From IMG/VR virus record IMGVR_UViG_3300046794_000699, positions 1-62,124 of that record: a DNA stretch of 62,124 nt, one strand, 5' to 3'. The DNA comes from a virus. Of the stretch, positions 33,626 through 43,037 are shown piece after piece (the first letter of the stretch is position 1; each line of letters starts with the position of its first letter). The notes beneath the pieces were generated by a model. The model was not told the DNA's origin. It was given only the letters and a program-made list of their open reading frames with translations, and made no database searches. The position numbers and the translations under genes were made by a program.

Positions 33626-34014
33626 TCACCGAGGGAGTCCTGCACCACGCTGCCGACGATTTTCACCAGATCCAAACCATTAAGGTCGTCGAACAACATC
33701 ACCCGCTGGTTGGGCTCGTAAATTTTCGACCAGGTCTGTCCCTGCTGCCGGGTAACAACCGACAGACAGGTATGATTGATTTCCGCGCGCCCCTCTTTGC
33801 TGAGCTGGCTGACAGCCTTCACCACCAGCGGGATGATCTCGTCAAACAGGCGGTTTTTATCGTCCGTCAGTGATTTACCGTTACCGGCCATCACATCTTT
33901 CAGCAGGGGGACCAGACCGGATAACACCGGTGCCAGAGCGACAGCCACATCCTGCTGAGCAAAAGCGTTGAGTTTGGCCGAGCGATACTGCTGGCCCTTA
34001 ATGTCGAATTCCAT
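33571..34014 (-). CDS. tail assembly chaperone
   Basis: A 147-residue protein (MEFDIKGQQYRSAKLNAFAQ..., LDLVKIVGSVVQDSLGDFFP) in the chaperone position between tube and tape measure. Its FF codons are TTT TTT within seven T, the slippage site that yields the longer form ending at 33383. The zero-frame product should be in excess. Confidence 0.8.
   Translation of the reverse strand: MEFDIKGQQYRSAKLNAFAQQDVAVALAPVLSGLVPLLKDVMAGNGKSLTDDKNRLFDEIIPLVVKAVSQLSKEGRAEINHTCLSVVTRQQGQTWSKIYEPNQRVMLFDDLNGLDLVKIVGSVVQDSLGDFFPALPASETNTDVQPA
33619..33625 (-). promoter_or_regulatory. -1 ribosomal frameshift site (T TTT TTT)
   Basis: The codons GAT TTT TTT CCC contain a perfect X XXY YYZ heptamer. The -1 frame is open on both sides and encodes conserved chaperone T-domain sequence. 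Confidence 0.75.
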
Positions 34015-34024
34015 GCATTACCCC

Positions 34025-34465
34025 TTAAAAAGTTCCCAGCAACTGGTCGATCAATCCCGCGTCAAACACCCATGACACCGTGCCGCCATCTTTGGCGTTC
34101 TGCCAGTCTGGTTGTTTCTTGAATGCCACGGAGCGTGCTACGCAGACGTCATTGCTGGCGCTATTACGCAAGGTTATGACGTTATTTCCCCAGGTTGCAG
34201 ATGACAACGACTGCGCGTTATACATCGCGCTGAGTTTGGCGTTTGTCGGTGATGTTTTCAGCATGGTCACTGTGATTGAGCCAGATTTACCGGCGTGCAG
34301 ACTATGCATGACCTCGGAGCCCGCACCGATGGTCATGGTGTTTTTGTCCTCAGTCATAGTGACGGTGATACCCTCTTCGGCGTTCCCCGAGCCATAGCCC
34401 AGATCAAATGCACCACCGGGACCGACGATTGAGGCAGAAAAATCTAAAAAGCTGTAAGTTGACAT
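34025..34465 (-). CDS. tail tube protein (DUF3277-like)
   Basis: A 146-residue protein (MSTYSFLDFSASIVGPGGAFDLG, then MTEDKNTMTIGAGSEVMHSLHAGKSGSITV) fitting DUF3277 tube subunits of contractile phages. It lies ten bases after the sheath gene. Confidence 0.8.
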   Translation of the reverse strand: MSTYSFLDFSASIVGPGGAFDLGYGSGNAEEGITVTMTEDKNTMTIGAGSEVMHSLHAGKSGSITVTMLKTSPTNAKLSAMYNAQSLSSATWGNNVITLRNSASNDVCVARSVAFKKQPDWQNAKDGGTVSWVFDAGLIDQLLGTF

Positions 34466-34475
34466 TCCCGTCCCC

Positions 34476-35954
34476 TTATCGGTTTACGTTGATGATGACG
34501 TCGGCGAAGTGCACAGCCCCGGCCAGCTTAATCGCACACTGCATCACAGGCGCCTTACGCGCTTCACGATCGGCTTGGGATTGCGTCGCCACAGAAGGCG
34601 CATAGGTGTAATACCCCGTAGTCAGCATGTCACCGGTGTTAATCCCACCAAGTGGGTCGCCATTCCACACGCCCGGAGCAATCAGCCCGTTGTCTGCCCC
34701 CTTCCCGAGCGAACCGTTCACGCTGGTCAGCAGACGAGTTATACCCGGATCGGTTTGTGGAACTTTGCCGCTGGTATAGAGCACGTTATAGAGGTTGTTC
34801 TGGACGTAGTTTTGCAGCCAGTCCAGGCCGTGGCGCTCGTCGAAGAAATCGCCATTGCACATCAGGCCTTCCTGAATGATCGCCGTGTCATTGTCGTAGT
34901 TGACGAACATGTTGCAGTTCTTCGCCGTCAGCGTTTTGGCCTGAGTCTGCGTTAATGTTTCTGCGGCGATACCTGGCTCTTGTTTGAACTTCAACGTGAT
35001 GGTGGTGTTGTTACCGAGGAAATTCACGGTAAACGCGCGGCCAAAGATTGATGCTGACGCATACGGGCTGACGCCGGAATACTGAATGAATGTCCGCCCA
35101 TACTTGGCGTTTTTCAGCTTGCTGGCAATGTCGTTGGTATTGTCCAAATCCAGCACGCCGGTGTTTTGCGTTGTGTACCCGAAGATCCGGGAAACGTCGT
35201 CAGATTGGATAAATGCCGCCACGCTGATCACGTCATCATCGCTCAGCGAGGTGTCGGCGATCTGCAGGCCATACCAGCCGGTAGACATATCGGCCAATTT
35301 AAAGATGCAGGACTGAATATTTTCGGCAGCAGCGCGGGCAATCGCCAGGGCACCAGCGTTCTGTACTGCGCCCATCATCGCTGAAATATCGGTACCGGTG
35401 GTGTTGGCCGAGCCATAGCCTACTGCAGACGCCTCGCCGGTAGATTTGGAAGTGATGATGAATCGGCTGTTCACCGCATCCCAGGTCACGGTCGCCGTGG
35501 TCAGCTTTTCAGTGATACGCGCGGCCACGCCGTTAAGATTGGTTTCCGCCGAGAAATCGACCGCGGTCACCGTCTTGTTAGTGCCGTCGATGCTGATTTT
35601 CATCGCACCATCTGTCACCGATGCCCAGGTGCTGATCGCCATCTGTGCTGGCGTCAGGATGGCACAACGCAATAACGCGGCCTGGTCTTCTTTAATCCAG
35701 CGCCCGATGTACAGCGTGCGCGGTTGCGGGGTCTGTTGGAAGTACAGGCTGGCGGCCTGATATTCTGGGGCGCTCATGCCGAAATCAGCCCCGACGTCAG
35801 TAATGCCCGAATAGCTGCGCATGCGCTGGCTGCCGTCGATCACATCAGAGCCGCCCACTACCAGCAGAGCGCCAAAATTACGGCTCTGTGCGGCGCGCAG
35901 CGCCATATTCACCGTGACGGACACGATGTTAGATACAGGTAAGCCCTGTGACAT
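34476..35954 (-). CDS. tail sheath protein (DUF3383)
   Basis: A 492-residue protein beginning [19 protein letters not shown], with [25 protein letters not shown], the DUF3383 sheath pattern. It forms the contractile outer layer around the tube and proves a myovirus morphology for element 2. Confidence 0.85.
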   Translation of the reverse strand: MSQGLPVSNIVSVTVNMALRAAQSRNFGALLVVGGSDVIDGSQRMRSYSGITDVGADFGMSAPEYQAASLYFQQTPQPRTLYIGRWIKEDQAALLRCAILTPAQMAISTWASVTDGAMKISIDGTNKTVTAVDFSAETNLNGVAARITEKLTTATVTWDAVNSRFIITSKSTGEASAVGYGSANTTGTDISAMMGAVQNAGALAIARAAAENIQSCIFKLADMSTGWYGLQIADTSLSDDDVISVAAFIQSDDVSRIFGYTTQNTGVLDLDNTNDIASKLKNAKYGRTFIQYSGVSPYASASIFGRAFTVNFLGNNTTITLKFKQEPGIAAETLTQTQAKTLTAKNCNMFVNYDNDTAIIQEGLMCNGDFFDERHGLDWLQNYVQNNLYNVLYTSGKVPQTDPGITRLLTSVNGSLGKGADNGLIAPGVWNGDPLGGINTGDMLTTGYYTYAPSVATQSQADREARKAPVMQCAIKLAGAVHFADVIINVNR

Positions 35955-35957
35955 AGA

Positions 35958-36500
35958 TTATTCTCCGAAGAATTGAACCGGTGCTTCCACCAGCGATTTG
36001 ATGCCGTACTCGCGGATCACTTTGCGGCGCAGGCGGACGGCAATGTCATACCGGCGTACCCACTGGTTATTGATGAGTTCAGGGAGGTTGAATATCCGGC
36101 CGCAATCCAGAAGGGTCAGGCCGATGGCTTTCAGTTCGTCATTGTTCTGCGAGACAAACAGCCCATCACGAAATTGTGTGACTACAGACATTCCCCGTGG
36201 CCCGTAAAAGCAGCACAGGATATCGACGGTTTCATGCGACCACTGCTCAGCGTTTTCCTCGCCCTGAACATGTGCCGGATACATATCATCAGGCAGACTG
36301 GTAATGCCGAACGCGCACCAGGTGGTACCGTTTTTCGGTATCTGGATCTGTGGGTCAGTCCAGCGGGGATAGACAACGTTTTTATCCAGCCCTGTCAGTC
36401 CACGGATCCAGCGGCTCAGCAGTCGCTCCAGTTCCTCGTCGTAGGCAGGCCCGCTACCGGTCGGCGTGAGATATCCGGGTGTTGTGCTGTCGTTACTCAC
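35958..36500 (-). CDS. neck / tail terminator protein
   Basis: A 180-residue protein (VVYPRWTDPQIQIPKNGTTWCAFGIT, HETVDILCCFYGPRGM) like the tail-terminator type proteins placed before the sheath gene in contractile phages. It probably caps tube and sheath at the head-proximal end. Confidence 0.6.
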   Translation of the reverse strand: MSNDSTTPGYLTPTGSGPAYDEELERLLSRWIRGLTGLDKNVVYPRWTDPQIQIPKNGTTWCAFGITSLPDDMYPAHVQGEENAEQWSHETVDILCCFYGPRGMSVVTQFRDGLFVSQNNDELKAIGLTLLDCGRIFNLPELINNQWVRRYDIAVRLRRKVIREYGIKSLVEAPVQFFGE

Positions 36501-36893
36501 TTAACCCCCTTCCTGCCCCATCAGCTCACAATGAGCCTGAACAAAACCGGCACCATAACGCGTGTACGGATCGACAAACGTCACCCGGTACAAACCGCCG
36601 TTATAAGTAACCAGGTCGGCATCAAGGTTAGGGCCGTCATTAACGCTTTTACTGCCCTGCGTGAGTCTGAATTGCGTCACGATAAGAATGGCACCGTTAA
36701 TGTTCTGACCGGCGGCCATGCGCCTGGCTTCCAGAGAGCGATCGACAGTTACTACGCCGGTGAACGGGATTTCCTGAGGGGTGTTGATCGGAAAGTTGTC
36801 ATCGTCCGTCGTTTGTATCTGCCGACGGCAAACCAGAGAGAAATCGACAAAGTCCGGATCAAGCAGCACCTCGGTCACATCGAGAAGCGGCAT
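36501..36893 (-). CDS. head-tail connector / stopper-like protein
   Basis: A 130-residue beta-rich protein (LLDPDFVDFSLVCRRQIQ, YNGGLYRVTFVDPYTRYGAGFV). The position between DUF4054 connector and terminator suggests a stopper or neck protein. The start shares a base with the upstream stop. Confidence 0.55.
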   Translation of the reverse strand: MPLLDVTEVLLDPDFVDFSLVCRRQIQTTDDDNFPINTPQEIPFTGVVTVDRSLEARRMAAGQNINGAILIVTQFRLTQGSKSVNDGPNLDADLVTYNGGLYRVTFVDPYTRYGAGFVQAHCELMGQEGG

Positions 36894-37399
36894 TATTTAC
36901 TCCTTACCACGTAGGTGATTGAGCGCAATAGGTAGCCGTGGGCATAGAGAGGCTTATCGCCGGGAAGGCCTTGGGCTCGGCGGTTGGCCTTCGTCGCATC
37001 CGAGAGTGGATGAAGCCGATCACCAGAGCCGATAACAGCCTTGGCACCATCACGCGCAATCTGGCCAGCACTTTCAAGTTCTCGTTGCGCCGCCTCCGTT
37101 TTACCGTTCAGAGCAGCCACGGCAGCCGCCTTCAGGCGCTCGGTGGTTCGCGGCTTGGTGTCCTCGATACCCATATCCAAAAACGGCCGTGGCGGCAGCG
37201 TGACGGTCTGGCCGTCGAGCTGCACTGTTGCGCCGGTAGATTGCAGATAACCGATCTCCGCGTTGTTCAGGGCTTCCCCATCCTCACGCGTGGCGTTGGC
37301 CTCTGGTATGCCCACCAGCACATCCATTTTTGAAAGTAAGCGCAGGGAGGACAAAACCGATTCGGCGTTATCCTTCCTGACCTTGAGCCCACTTTTCAT
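36893..37399 (-). CDS. head-tail completion protein
   Basis: A 168-residue protein ([37 protein letters not shown]) of a type found in the neck gene block of many phages, comparable to gp10-like completion proteins. It overlaps the DUF4054 gene by four bases. Confidence 0.6.
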   Translation of the reverse strand: MKSGLKVRKDNAESVLSSLRLLSKMDVLVGIPEANATREDGEALNNAEIGYLQSTGATVQLDGQTVTLPPRPFLDMGIEDTKPRTTERLKAAAVAALNGKTEAAQRELESAGQIARDGAKAVIGSGDRLHPLSDATKANRRAQGLPGDKPLYAHGYLLRSITYVVRSK

Positions 37400-37809
37400 A
37401 GTTGTCGCCCGCCCGCGCCGAACAGCGTGATCAGCTGATAGAACTCCGCCCCATAGCGCGTGTTGTTCCAGAATCCGGCATCAGGGTTAAGGGTTGAGCT
37501 TGTGTCATAACTCACGCTGACCTTGTCCACGGATTTTGATGTCTGGACGCCACTGGCCGATCCGCCTGAACCTCCTACCGCCGCCGAACGCTGATCCTGA
37601 GCAAAAAGCGTCATGTAATGGGCCACGAACAACTCCACCAGGTACGGGAAAATTTTGGTGCCCGTTACCTTTTCGCTCAACAGGATGTCGGCAAGATTCA
37701 GCCGAAACTGAACCTGTGCCTCTGGATAACGTAGGGGGTCTTCGAATTGGGGAAAGTCCTGACGGAATTGCGCGACGGTGGGCAGTGAATTATTTCTTGG
37801 CTGCTCCAT
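37396..37809 (-). CDS. DUF4054 head-tail connector
   Basis: A 137-residue protein ([40 protein letters not shown]) fitting DUF4054 connectors that dock on the portal. The start overlaps the preceding coiled-coil gene by 20 bases. Confidence 0.75.
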   Translation of the reverse strand: MEQPRNNSLPTVAQFRQDFPQFEDPLRYPEAQVQFRLNLADILLSEKVTGTKIFPYLVELFVAHYMTLFAQDQRSAAVGGSGGSASGVQTSKSVDKVSVSYDTSSTLNPDAGFWNNTRYGAEFYQLITLFGAGGRQL

Positions 37810-38188
37810 TGGTCTTCTCCAGTCGTGCAGTCAGCTCTGCCACCTGGGCGTTCAGCTCGGTAATCTGGTCATTACGCTCAACCAGTCCGGCGGCGGCGGC
37901 CTGCAACTGCTCAGTCTGCTCTGCCACCTTGTCCTGTTCCAATTCCAGAAGCATCTGCAGTTCGGTTACCTTGGCTTCCAGCTCAGTGATTCGCTGTGCG
38001 CCAGCATCGTCAATACCAGGGACGTTGTAGTCACCCAGGGCCTCCGTGTGGGCTTCAACAAACCAATGAGTGGCTACGGATTCGGGAACGTTATGACGGC
38101 CCCTGACGAACTCCTGCACTGAGTTATCAGCCTGGGTTAACTTGAATGGGGTGTGAACGTGAATCGAAACCAGTTTTTCTTTTGTCAT
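37790..38188 (-). CDS. coiled-coil head-region protein
   Basis: A 132-residue protein. The N-terminal 55 residues have [33 protein letters not shown]; similar segments occur in short phage head-region proteins. Residues 65-125 form a regular coiled coil rich in E, L, A and Q. The role is unknown; decoration or assembly factor is possible. Confidence 0.6.
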   Translation of the reverse strand: MTKEKLVSIHVHTPFKLTQADNSVQEFVRGRHNVPESVATHWFVEAHTEALGDYNVPGIDDAGAQRITELEAKVTELQMLLELEQDKVAEQTEQLQAAAAGLVERNDQITELNAQVAELTARLEKTNGAAKK

Positions 38189-38203
38189 TTCGGTAATCCT
38201 TCA

Positions 38204-38219
38204 GGCCCCTTGCGGGGCC
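38204..38219 (-). other. stem-loop after major capsid gene
   Basis: GGCCCC-gcaa-GGGGCC without a following T-run, between the capsid gene and the coiled-coil gene. It may protect capsid mRNA or lower expression downstream. Confidence 0.45.
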
Positions 38220-38229
38220 GTACTGGTGA

Positions 38230-39171
38230 TCAGATGCCGTCCACGTAGGACAGTGTTTCTTTGTACACTGGCTCAACAGCACCGAGCTTGGCGTAATAGG
38301 TGGCAATCTGATAGATGCCGCGATACTGGATTGGAATGCTCTGCATAGGCACCAGAGGATAACGAACGTATTTCTTGTCGTTGGTGTAAGCGACCATACG
38401 ATCTTTGCCAGCCACACCGCGCCCCTTGAGCCATTTAACCGCTTTAATCTCCAACGGCACACCATTCTGATGGAAAGCAATGGTGTTCACTGACAGGTAT
38501 GTCAGCAGCGATTGGTTGCCCGCCTCGGAAACTTTTCGGCTCGCAAGCAGAGAGTATTGCTCTGGCGGGATCCGCAGATCAGACGGCACAACGGAATAGC
38601 CAGACGCAGCCCAGGAATTCGCAAGAATACTGTTCACACTATCCAAAATTTCGTCGTTGGTTGATGCCGCCCATGTCTTTATTGCGTTGTTGAGCGTAAC
38701 CCCGATGAGGTTAGTCAGCCCCTTAATCCCTAAACCTGTATCACCGATATACACCTGCTCATCGTTATCCATCTGCCATTTGAGCTGCATGCCATCGTGT
38801 TGCTGGGTATCAATAGGGCGGCCAACCTGTTGAGCTGCAGCTAATTCAACGACGGTCCAGCTCAACTCCATACCCCACAGGCTAAGCGGATTACCGTCTC
38901 TGTCGATACCAACTTTTACACCAGCAATGGCGGTGGAATCTTTACCGATCCAGTTTTTACCGTTCGGGTTTGCACCAGTACCGGCGGCGCCGAAACTGGT
39001 ATTTGTCCAGCTCGAGATATCGTCGGCGATAGAAACATCCTCGCGCATCTGAATATCGCGGCTCCAGGTATACCCCACCAGCGGCAAATTCAGCGTTTGG
39101 TCGAGGCGCTCCAGCTCACCGATGAGAAACGCACCAGAGCTATCAACGGTTGCCTGATCAAAAGTAATCAT
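38230..39171 (-). CDS. major capsid protein (DUF2184)
   Basis: A 313-residue protein with the DUF2184 pattern (FLIGELERLDQTLNLPLVGYTWSRDI, GMELSWTVVELAAAQQVGRPID, VYIGDTGLGIKGLTNL). It builds the HK97-fold shell. It follows the cement protein and the fused protease/scaffold-type gene. Confidence 0.85.
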   Translation of the reverse strand: MITFDQATVDSSGAFLIGELERLDQTLNLPLVGYTWSRDIQMREDVSIADDISSWTNTSFGAAGTGANPNGKNWIGKDSTAIAGVKVGIDRDGNPLSLWGMELSWTVVELAAAQQVGRPIDTQQHDGMQLKWQMDNDEQVYIGDTGLGIKGLTNLIGVTLNNAIKTWAASTNDEILDSVNSILANSWAASGYSVVPSDLRIPPEQYSLLASRKVSEAGNQSLLTYLSVNTIAFHQNGVPLEIKAVKWLKGRGVAGKDRMVAYTNDKKYVRYPLVPMQSIPIQYRGIYQIATYYAKLGAVEPVYKETLSYVDGI

Positions 39172-39180
39172 TCTTTTTCC

Positions 39181-39678
39181 TTAAATCTTCCAAGAGATTT
39201 CGGTGTTGCCGTCGGCATCGCCGGCGCCAGTGAATTCTGCGTTAGGCAGCAAAACGGTTTTGTCGGCAACCAGCGTCGCCATGAAACCGCCCAACGGAAC
39301 ATCGATAGAGGCATCTGGTGAAACGACGACGTAGACCGGTGCGCCCTTCTTGATGGTGCTGGCATCCGAACCGACGTTAACGGTCATGTAGCCACGCTTC
39401 ATTGCATCCCCGGGGAAGTTCTTACCAGTGCCCACCTGCCGCACCATGTCAGGCTGCGAGGTGGTTGGATAAGGCCGCACATAAATGCCCTTCACTTTGT
39501 CGGCGGTGTCGCCATCAGCCAGCGGCACGAAAAAGCCATCAGTATCGAGCTTTCCCGCCAGTCCATACGCCGGGAAGGCGTTGTCAGATTTCAGGATTAC
39601 CGGCTCTACGGTTAAATCCTGCGGGCGAGAGATCGCCCCGGCAATGCCCACAGGCATCCGGTACAGGTATGCAGTCAT
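39181..39678 (-). CDS. capsid cement / structural protein
   Basis: A 165-residue beta-rich protein (YLYRMPVGIAGAISRPQDLTVEP, GYMTVNVGSDASTIKKGAPVYV) resembling small head-decoration proteins preceding DUF2184 capsid genes. A stabilising role on the capsid is inferred from position. Confidence 0.65.
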   Translation of the reverse strand: MTAYLYRMPVGIAGAISRPQDLTVEPVILKSDNAFPAYGLAGKLDTDGFFVPLADGDTADKVKGIYVRPYPTTSQPDMVRQVGTGKNFPGDAMKRGYMTVNVGSDASTIKKGAPVYVVVSPDASIDVPLGGFMATLVADKTVLLPNAEFTGAGDADGNTEISWKI

Positions 39679-39682
39679 TGTT

Positions 39683-40915
39683 TTATCCTTTTCGGTTAGA
39701 CCAGAAGTCTGCGTTTTGCTTGTTTAAGTCGGAAATTTTCGGGGTGCCGATATTTAGCCGCTGAGCGTCGCCAGTTGTAGAGCGGGTATTGCGACCTTTT
39801 GCAATTTCAGAGACTGCATTGAAGGCCATATTTACTGACTGTTTCGGCAGTTTGCTGATATCAGCATCCCCCACCACCTGGCGGACAAGAGTTTTGTCAG
39901 CAGTGGTCAGCACGTCGCGTTTAAAGGCGGTTGGCTTCATCTTGCGGCTGAGATCAATACCCGGAAGGATAACTTCTGCGCGGTATGCCGAATCACCTGT
40001 AATGGTGGTTTCTTCTTCGTCATCCTCACCATCACCGGTCGGGTCTTTCTTATCTTTGCCTTCGGGGTCATCGGCATTATCGCCGGTGGTGGTCCCTTCC
40101 AGCTTCGCCAGCAAGGCTTTCAGCAAGGTTTTGATATCATCCTCACCGTCACCGGTTGGCTTGCCGCCCATCTCTGGATCTTTATCCGGTAAAGGCTGCT
40201 GTGGTGAAAGGTTGATATTGAGGTTTACACCGTTCGGTAAATCCCCCTCATCTCCCGTTACGGCTGCTGGCGCTGAGTCCAGCAGTTCATTCATCGTATC
40301 CGCGTCACCAGTCTTGGCGGCGAAACGAAGGCGCTGATACCAGCTTTTCTTTTGAGTTGCCATTGTGTCTCTGTCTCCAATTGCACAACGATTTCCGGCT
40401 CTGCCTTTTGGAACAAGAGCCACATGGTTACCTGTGATATCCACCTGGTCTGCTTTACCAGGGGCCGTTTGTTCGTACTCTGCGTCATAGCCGCACGACA
40501 CCTGCCGTAACCCATCCTCAATAAGCTGAATGGCGTATTCGTCTTTAACGATGAGGTCAGCCAGCATCAGATCAGACTGATTGCCGGTGCCGCGCCGAAC
40601 GTTCTGTAGGTGGCCGTGTGCCAAATCCTTCCAGTTCTGCGGATTGACCAGGCGAATGTCCCCATCCTCGTCTTCTGGATGTAGCACCGTAATGCTCATT
40701 CCCTCGAACGATGCCAGGGTCGCCGGGTGGAATACCTGGTCTGGTGATCGAGTTACGAGGATTTCGCCAGCGGCATTCGGCGTCAGCTTCGGCAAATCTG
40801 CTGCGGCATATACTTGTGTGCCGGTTCGCGCAATGGGTACGTCTTTGCACAGCAATGAGCCATCAGCCAGGCGATAACGTGTCTCGCCCACCTGGGTGTT
40901 GAAGAAGTATTTCAT
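39683..40915 (-). CDS. DUF2213 head maturation protein
   Basis: A 410-residue protein with an N-terminal DUF2213 domain (about 1-185: LADGSLLCKDVPIARTGTQVY, VSCGYDAEYE). This is thought to be a prohead protease relative. A low-complexity acidic middle (residues 225-300, rich in D, E, G and T) and a helical C-terminal part follow. Fused protease plus scaffold is the likely arrangement. Confidence 0.7.
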   Translation of the reverse strand: MKYFFNTQVGETRYRLADGSLLCKDVPIARTGTQVYAAADLPKLTPNAAGEILVTRSPDQVFHPATLASFEGMSITVLHPEDEDGDIRLVNPQNWKDLAHGHLQNVRRGTGNQSDLMLADLIVKDEYAIQLIEDGLRQVSCGYDAEYEQTAPGKADQVDITGNHVALVPKGRAGNRCAIGDRDTMATQKKSWYQRLRFAAKTGDADTMNELLDSAPAAVTGDEGDLPNGVNLNINLSPQQPLPDKDPEMGGKPTGDGEDDIKTLLKALLAKLEGTTTGDNADDPEGKDKKDPTGDGEDDEEETTITGDSAYRAEVILPGIDLSRKMKPTAFKRDVLTTADKTLVRQVVGDADISKLPKQSVNMAFNAVSEIAKGRNTRSTTGDAQRLNIGTPKISDLNKQNADFWSNRKG

Positions 40916-40941
40916 GGGTTACCTGCTGAAATGGCGGGCAT

Positions 40942-40959
40942 AAAAAAACCGCTCAGCGG
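40942..40959 (-). terminator. weak intrinsic terminator after minor head gene
   Basis: On the minus strand CCGC-tga-GCGG is followed by seven T, eight bases beyond the minor head gene stop. The stem is only four base pairs, so it would be partial. Confidence 0.4.
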
Positions 40960-40966
40960 CGGCCTG

Positions 40967-41719
40967 TTATTTTCTCGGTCTGGGGATATGCACCTCAGAC
41001 CAGCATTTGCAGTTTGGCAGGCATCCAGCGTGGCCAGTCATGCCGTCCAGTGTCGGCGGGTTGTGCCAGTACACGAATTTATCTCGCATTTTTTTATGCG
41101 ATGGACGTGTGCCAGCGCCTTCGATACGCCACCAATATCCCTCCGAGCCAACAGATAGCGCGCGGGCCTGCGTAAGTGCGCCAGTGGCACGTCCTATCTC
41201 CGTGCGGGCAATCATCTTTGCTCTGCCGGCCGCAACATCGCCTGACTGCATAATCATCTCGTACAGCGCGTCAGGACGCTCGCCGTTGATGGTCGCCTCG
41301 ATGGCTCGTTGCTGTATCTCACGGACGCGATCGGCGGCTTCCAGTGGTAGGGACTTCATCAACTGAATCTGCCGGTAGACAATGTCCTGCGTTACCTGGC
41401 CGATCGGCGTGTTGCCGACCACATCCCGCAACCCTTCCGAAATCTGCTGCGACACTGATTTCCACTGGTTCCACTCTTCGCGCTCCACCTGCAGAAACAT
41501 TTTCTGGCCCACCATTGCGGCCCAGTCGTTCAGTACATGAGAGTAGTCGATCAGGTGTTCCGAAACCGTGTTAGCGCTTGTCTGGGAACCATCGTAAGAA
41601 CCAGTTACGATCTGATTTATTTGACTGACTATCCCCAGTAGGCTTTTCTGATACTGGATTTCTGAACGCCGGCGCAGGGCCGGTTTCAAGTTCAGGCTCC
41701 TCATACTGCGACTGCGCAT
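40967..41719 (-). CDS. minor head protein (SPP1 gp7 / Mu gpF-like)
   Basis: From ATG 41719 (AGGA upstream) the product is 250 residues; the frame is open to 41752. The C-terminal part has GRAKMIARTEIGRATGALTQ, then THKK-like SHKKMRDKFVYW and GCLPNCKCW, the metal-binding pattern of phage minor head proteins. The first 150 bases overlap the portal 3' end in another frame, an unusually long overlap. Confidence 0.75.
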   Translation of the reverse strand: MRSRSMRSLNLKPALRRRSEIQYQKSLLGIVSQINQIVTGSYDGSQTSANTVSEHLIDYSHVLNDWAAMVGQKMFLQVEREEWNQWKSVSQQISEGLRDVVGNTPIGQVTQDIVYRQIQLMKSLPLEAADRVREIQQRAIEATINGERPDALYEMIMQSGDVAAGRAKMIARTEIGRATGALTQARALSVGSEGYWWRIEGAGTRPSHKKMRDKFVYWHNPPTLDGMTGHAGCLPNCKCWSEVHIPRPRK

Positions 41720-43037
41720 TTTCAATATCCTCATCGGTGATCGATGCGCCAATACCGGTGACGTCGGAGTTTTCTCGCAAATCAGTCATCGCAGCCATTG
41801 GCGTCATCAATCCTTCAGCCAGCGCAGTGCTGATGGCGGTTGTCAGGTTTACAGCGACCGTTGAGCGGTCAACGTCAGACATTTGCCATAGCGGTTTAAA
41901 CTCAAAGGTGAAATCCACAGGTAGCGGCTTACCCAACTCAGAACGATGCATGATGTCGAGTATTTTTCGCACAGGTAACCGTAAGCGCCTTTCTTGCAAG
42001 GAGCCGACGCTATCGTAATAGTTAGCAAGGTCAGCATCCCCGGTTGAGAACCCTTTCGGTGATTGGCCGAAGAAGCGCACCAGTGGGGTGTCTACTGCCC
42101 CGGCAATCTGCTCACCAAAAGCGCCAAGAAGGCTATCCAGTCCACTAAAGCTGTATTGGTGGGTTTCGAACTTGTCTTTCGTATCCATCAGCGTCATGCC
42201 TTCGTTACTCTGAAACTGACGGATAAGATCGATATTTTTCAGTAAGGCCTCATAAGCAGGCCCCCCCATGACAATAAGCTCTCGCAATTTATCAACGCTA
42301 TAGGTGCGCAGATGTGCCTTGTAAACCAACTGCGCCGCGCCGACAGTCGCGCTGTCAAATGCTGTCAGCCGATCCCAGATTCGCTCAACAACCGACATAC
42401 CCCATTCGTTCTCGGTCATTTTCTGCTGGAATGGCAACGTAACGCCGTCGAAGCGGATCAGTCGGCTGTGATGGATGCGCCAGGCTGGAATACCTGTTGC
42501 AGTGGCCACCACGTCATAGAACTCCGGCTTCCCAAGGTCTGGGCCCATTTCTTTAATGCGGCGGGTTAGCACCGGATTAATCATCCAGCGATCAAGTGGC
42601 AGGATGCCTTTAAACTTACCCTCGCCAATGGTTTCTAACCGCAACGGGGTGAAAGGTGCCTGCCCCTCGATCATTATGAAGCCAACTGCGCCACCATAGA
42701 GGCGGGCCCATTTAATGACGTCGTTCAGCGCATCCCAAATCTGCATTTCGTCGAGTTGGGACTCGATAACTCCCCGATCCTTTGCATCAATTTCTGACGT
42801 AATGCGGATGCCTTTTCGCGTCATATCGTCAGCCATTGCGTCCACGGCTTTACCGATAATCCACGATGAGCGATATGACCACTCGACCAACATGCGGTTT
42901 CGGCTGGTGAAATTCGCCCGGTACGTCGATGCAGAATGCTGGTTAGCTGTCTGCATCCCTACCCTGGCGACAAAGTTCTCGTAGCCATCGGCAGTGGCCT
43001 GCGCAGTTCGTTTCGTGGCTGTTTTGTTTCGTGCCAT
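41571..43037 (-). CDS. portal protein (DUF1073)
   Basis: A 488-residue portal-type protein (YRANFTSRNRMLVEWSYRSSWIIGKAVDAMADDM, YGGAVGFIMIEG, SPKGFSTGDADLANYYDSV). It forms the DNA entry ring and docks the terminase. Its start overlaps the terminase stop by one base. Confidence 0.85.
   Translation of the reverse strand: MARNKTATKRTAQATADGYENFVARVGMQTANQHSASTYRANFTSRNRMLVEWSYRSSWIIGKAVDAMADDMTRKGIRITSEIDAKDRGVIESQLDEMQIWDALNDVIKWARLYGGAVGFIMIEGQAPFTPLRLETIGEGKFKGILPLDRWMINPVLTRRIKEMGPDLGKPEFYDVVATATGIPAWRIHHSRLIRFDGVTLPFQQKMTENEWGMSVVERIWDRLTAFDSATVGAAQLVYKAHLRTYSVDKLRELIVMGGPAYEALLKNIDLIRQFQSNEGMTLMDTKDKFETHQYSFSGLDSLLGAFGEQIAGAVDTPLVRFFGQSPKGFSTGDADLANYYDSVGSLQERRLRLPVRKILDIMHRSELGKPLPVDFTFEFKPLWQMSDVDRSTVAVNLTTAISTALAEGLMTPMAAMTDLRENSDVTGIGASITDEDIENAQSQYEEPELETGPAPAFRNPVSEKPTGDSQSNKSDRNWFLRWFPDKR

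Noticed and set aside
41571-43037. Anti-CBASS Acb1-type annotation for the portal gene
   Set aside because: Some databases attach that name to DUF1073 proteins, but position, length and sequence pattern fit a portal protein.
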